Assembly: GCF_025466085.1 (NCBI RefSeq)
Contig: NZ_JANLOD010000006.1
Span: 124,001-188,000, forward strand
Reading direction: 5' to 3'
DNA from: Pseudomonas sp. 14P_8.1_Bac3
Lineage (GTDB): Bacteria > Pseudomonadota > Gammaproteobacteria > Pseudomonadales > Pseudomonadaceae
Length of the DNA: 64,000 nucleotides
Part shown: positions 61,811-64,000 of the stretch, in pieces
How positions within the stretch are numbered: position 1 is the first letter of the stretch
How the letters are laid out: each line of letters begins with the position of its first letter
Program-made: the position numbers and the translations under genes
The notes under the pieces: model-generated
What the model was told of the DNA's origin: nothing
The model's database searches: none
Seen by the model: only the letters and a program-made list of their open reading frames with translations

Positions 61811-63157
61811 CTAGAACAGCGAAGAAGGCGGCTTGACGTCGCCTTCGGCGAATCGCGACAGGCGCAGCTGGCGCATGTCCAGCCCCGGATTGCCGGTGGT
61901 GATCCAGTCCGCAAGGGTTTTACCGACGATCGGGCCCATGGCAAAACCGTGACCGCAGAATCCGGTGGCGACGGCCAAACCCAGCGGCGACGTTTGCGCG
62001 TCGATGACGGGAATGCCGTCCGGCAAGACATCGATCGCCCCCGCCCAGCGGTCGGCAATCTGCGTGTTCACCTGTCCGGGGAACGCGGCCTTGAGCGCGC
62101 GCATGGCGGTGGCCAGGCCCTTGTCATTGGGTTTGATCAGTGGATCTCGCCGGTGAATCCCGGCGCCCAGCCGCGACGCTTCCGACCACGGCATGCGCTG
62201 ATGCAGGTCCGTCAGGCAGGCGCCGTTCAGATGGAAGCGAAACGATTTGCGCTGCGCCCACAGCGACGGCGCATACCAATGCAGTGCGCGCAGATGGCCC
62301 AGCGTCATGTCGACGTCGACATGGGCGTCGTCGGCGATGTTGAAGCTGCCATCCAGCCGTTGCCGAAAGCCTACGCCGTTGGCGATCGTCGAGATGCCGC
62401 TCAGGGCTGGCCCGGATGTCGTGCGCGCGACCGTTCCGCGGACCAGTTGTTGCGGCAAGTCGATGCCGAGCAGCTTCAGCAGGCGGAACGTGGTGACGCC
62501 CGCGGCGCACACCACGGTGTTCGCTTTCACGTAGCCGCGCTCGGTTTCAACACCGACGACTTGGCCGGCAGCAACATCGATCCCTCTGGCCCCACACTGT
62601 TCGACGATGTATGCGCCCCGTTCACGGGCGCGCAGGGCAAAGGCACGCGCCACCAGCGTGGGTTCCGCCTGACCGTCGCTGGCGGTGAACAGGCCGCCCA
62701 GTTGCGGGACGGCGTAGCCCGGCAGCTTTTTCATCACCTCACGCGGCGAGAGCATCACGGTATCGACGCCAAAGCTGCGCGCCACCGGGAGCCATGATTC
62801 GTAGCCGTCCCGTTCAACCTCGTTGCCCGCGACAAACAGGCAGCCGTCATTACGCCAGCCCAGGTCGGTCTGCAGTTCGCGCTCGAGCGAGCGCCAGATA
62901 TCGATGCTGGCTTGCATCAGTGGCACTTCGGCTTCGTCGCGGGATTGCTGGCGCACAAAGCCCCAGGCTCGCGACGACTGCTGGCCGGCCAGCGTGCTTT
63001 TTTCGAGGAGCAGAACCCTGGCGCCCGCTTTGCTAAGGTAGTAGGCGCACGCACACCCCATCAGGCCGCCGCCGATGATTGCCACGTCGACTTCACGAGG
63101 CAGGCCGTCGTCTTCAGGTGCCGATGCGCGGGCAAATGCCGTTTCTGGAATGTTCAT
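61811..63157 (-). CDS. FAD-dependent oxidoreductase, second DAO-type subunit
   Basis: A 448-residue flavoprotein with VDVAIIGGGLMGCACAYYLSKAG, SSRAWGFVRQQSRDEAEVPLM and ATGFCGHGFAMGPIVGK. It belongs to the DAO superfamily (sarcosine/glycine/proline-type). It is first in the operon and divergent from a LysR gene. Together with the next two flavoproteins it probably forms an amine- or opine-oxidising complex, though it may act alone. A paralogue of the neighbouring DadA-like subunit only at family level. Confidence 0.83.
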   Translation of the reverse strand: MNIPETAFARASAPEDDGLPREVDVAIIGGGLMGCACAYYLSKAGARVLLLEKSTLAGQQSSRAWGFVRQQSRDEAEVPLMQASIDIWRSLERELQTDLGWRNDGCLFVAGNEVERDGYESWLPVARSFGVDTVMLSPREVMKKLPGYAVPQLGGLFTASDGQAEPTLVARAFALRARERGAYIVEQCGARGIDVAAGQVVGVETERGYVKANTVVCAAGVTTFRLLKLLGIDLPQQLVRGTVARTTSGPALSGISTIANGVGFRQRLDGSFNIADDAHVDVDMTLGHLRALHWYAPSLWAQRKSFRFHLNGACLTDLHQRMPWSEASRLGAGIHRRDPLIKPNDKGLATAMRALKAAFPGQVNTQIADRWAGAIDVLPDGIPVIDAQTSPLGLAVATGFCGHGFAMGPIVGKTLADWITTGNPGLDMRQLRLSRFAEGDVKPPSSLF

Positions 63158-63284
63158 GAGGGAAACCGTCAGGTTGAAAATGACACGTAGCGCCGCGTCG
63201 TGATTTCAGCCAAGAATGTGCGCCGGACCAGCGAAATGACAGTGATGTATCTGCATTAATTCCATGCGAGGAGCGCATAGACAC

Positions 63285-64000
63285 ATGAGCCGCCAACTGC
63301 CATCCATCGAGCTATTGCAGGCCTTTCTGACGGTCGCGAAGACCGGCAACTTCGGCCAGGCCGGTGAGCTGCTCAACCTCAGTCAGAGCGCGGTGAGTCG
63401 TCAGGTTGCGCAATTGGAGTCGCGGGTGGAAACCCGTCTGTTCGACCGGCACACGCGCAAAATCGTCCTGACCGCCGAAGGCCGGGCCCTGGTGCCGGTG
63501 GCGGAGCAAGTCATCGGTTTGTTATCGGATGCATCGCACATGCTTGCCACGGTGGGGAGAAGCGTCAGCCTGCGCGCGCACCCGACCATGGCGGCGCGCT
63601 GGTTGATTCCGCGCCTGACCGCATTTTATCAGGTGCATCCGGAGGTGACCGTCAGTGTCGACACGGTGTATCACCGCTTCCCTGACTTTGCCTTTGAATC
63701 GATCGACGCCATGATCGCCTACGGCACCGCCACCTGGCCTGACTTCGAAGCGCTGGATCTGTGGGAAGAGGAATTGATCCCGGTGTGCTCGCCGCAATTG
63801 CTCACCGGGACGACCCCGGAGGCGCTGCTCAAGACGGCGCGACTGGTGGATTCAAGCATGGATCGCCTGGACTGGCGCCGCTGGGACGAGTACTACCCGA
63901 ACTCGACGGGCACCGATAACCCTCACCTGACGTTCGATACCCTGGAGTCCGCCATCGTCGCGGTGAAATGTGGCCAGGGCATCGCGCTGGTCGACGCCGT
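63285..64000 (+). CDS. LysR-family regulator (C-terminus beyond the window)
   Basis: The first 238 residues of a LysR regulator. The winged helix-turn-helix is at residues 8-66 (TGNFGQAGELLNLSQSAVSRQVAQLE), followed by a GcvA-style effector domain. GAGGAG lies 11 bases before the ATG. It is divergent from the flavoprotein operon with a 127-base shared control region and is the likely controller. The gene continues past the window end. Confidence 0.88.
   Translation, partial: MSRQLPSIELLQAFLTVAKTGNFGQAGELLNLSQSAVSRQVAQLESRVETRLFDRHTRKIVLTAEGRALVPVAEQVIGLLSDASHMLATVGRSVSLRAHPTMAARWLIPRLTAFYQVHPEVTVSVDTVYHRFPDFAFESIDAMIAYGTATWPDFEALDLWEEELIPVCSPQLLTGTTPEALLKTARLVDSSMDRLDWRRWDEYYPNSTGTDNPHLTFDTLESAIVAVKCGQGIALVDA

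Noticed and set aside
58958..63157. Hydrogen cyanide synthase operon hcnABC
   Set aside because: The B-like and C-like subunits are reminiscent, but the hcnA ferredoxin is missing, a second DAO-type gene is present, and a binding protein and LysR point to substrate catabolism.

Overview
The window looks like a stretch of Pseudomonas chromosome, most likely from the fluorescens/mandelii/koreensis side of the genus. The evidence is high G+C protein-coding DNA, tight polycistronic operons, Pseudomonas-type REP/REPIN repeats carrying the core GGAGC..GGC..GCTGGCGATG, and many nutrient-scavenging transport and catabolic operons each with its own LysR, LuxR or TetR regulator. No rRNA, tRNA, CRISPR array, prophage or plasmid functions were seen. 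About 60 protein genes can be supported. Most are accessory metabolism or metal handling rather than core housekeeping.

Region by region. (1) 0.2-3.5 kb: glucarate permease and glucarate dehydratase, then a tiny lysine-rich protein. (2) 3.5-11.2 kb: a five-gene minus-strand operon (C-N hydrolase, PotF/SpuD-type binding protein, amidohydrolase, outer-membrane barrel, APC permease) with a divergent LuxR-type regulator, which reads as uptake and hydrolysis of an amide or carbamoyl amine. (3) 11.2-18 kb: a small membrane protein and a 2027-residue glycine-rich autotransporter. (4) 17.9-23.4 kb: TetR regulator and divergent alpha/beta hydrolase, a truncated response-regulator remnant, then an OmpR/histidine-kinase pair, a small lipoprotein and a COG4705-type membrane protein. 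(5) 23.6-26.2 kb: an arsenic cluster arsR-arsC-arsH-arsN with no efflux pump gene, ending in a degraded IS1182-type transposase fragment. (6) 26.5-32.3 kb: two exported DUF1254/DUF1214 proteins, a LysE exporter, a DUF1289 mini-protein, and an RcnR/CDF nickel-cobalt resistance operon with a clear operator.

(7) 32.4-38 kb: a polar amino-acid ABC transporter (two permeases, binding protein, ATPase), an L-asparaginase and a divergent LysR, probably an Asn/Asp or Gln/Glu scavenging unit. (8) 38-42.4 kb: GNAT, tandem REPINs, a 2-hydroxyacid dehydrogenase overlapping an MFS permease, and an acyltransferase-3. (9) 42.8-45.5 kb: two exported proteins of unknown function that share a C-terminal two-cysteine domain. 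(10) 46-54.5 kb: FAD amine oxidase, DUF1989 protein, MsrA, an MFS carrier with a zinc-ribbon mini-protein, a small iron-permease-like protein, a Tat-exported haloperoxidase-type hydrolase, a YghU-type GST and a small lipoprotein. (11) 54.8-58.1 kb: a lipoprotein multicopper oxidase, an outer-membrane barrel and a SCO1 copper chaperone in one operon. (12) 58.1-64 kb: an opine-oxidase-like operon (two DadA/DAO-type flavoproteins around a FAD/NAD/[2Fe-2S] subunit, plus an ArgT/HisJ-type binding protein) with a divergent LysR cut by the window end.

No single spectacular new system was found. The best candidates for new biology are the LuxR-controlled amide operon, the ferredoxin-less opine-oxidase-like operon, the copper triad, the pump-less arsenic/arsinothricin cluster, and the paralogous two-cysteine exported pair. 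Starts were moved from the longest open frame wherever a Shine-Dalgarno sequence, signal peptide or overlap argued for it, and each entry says why.
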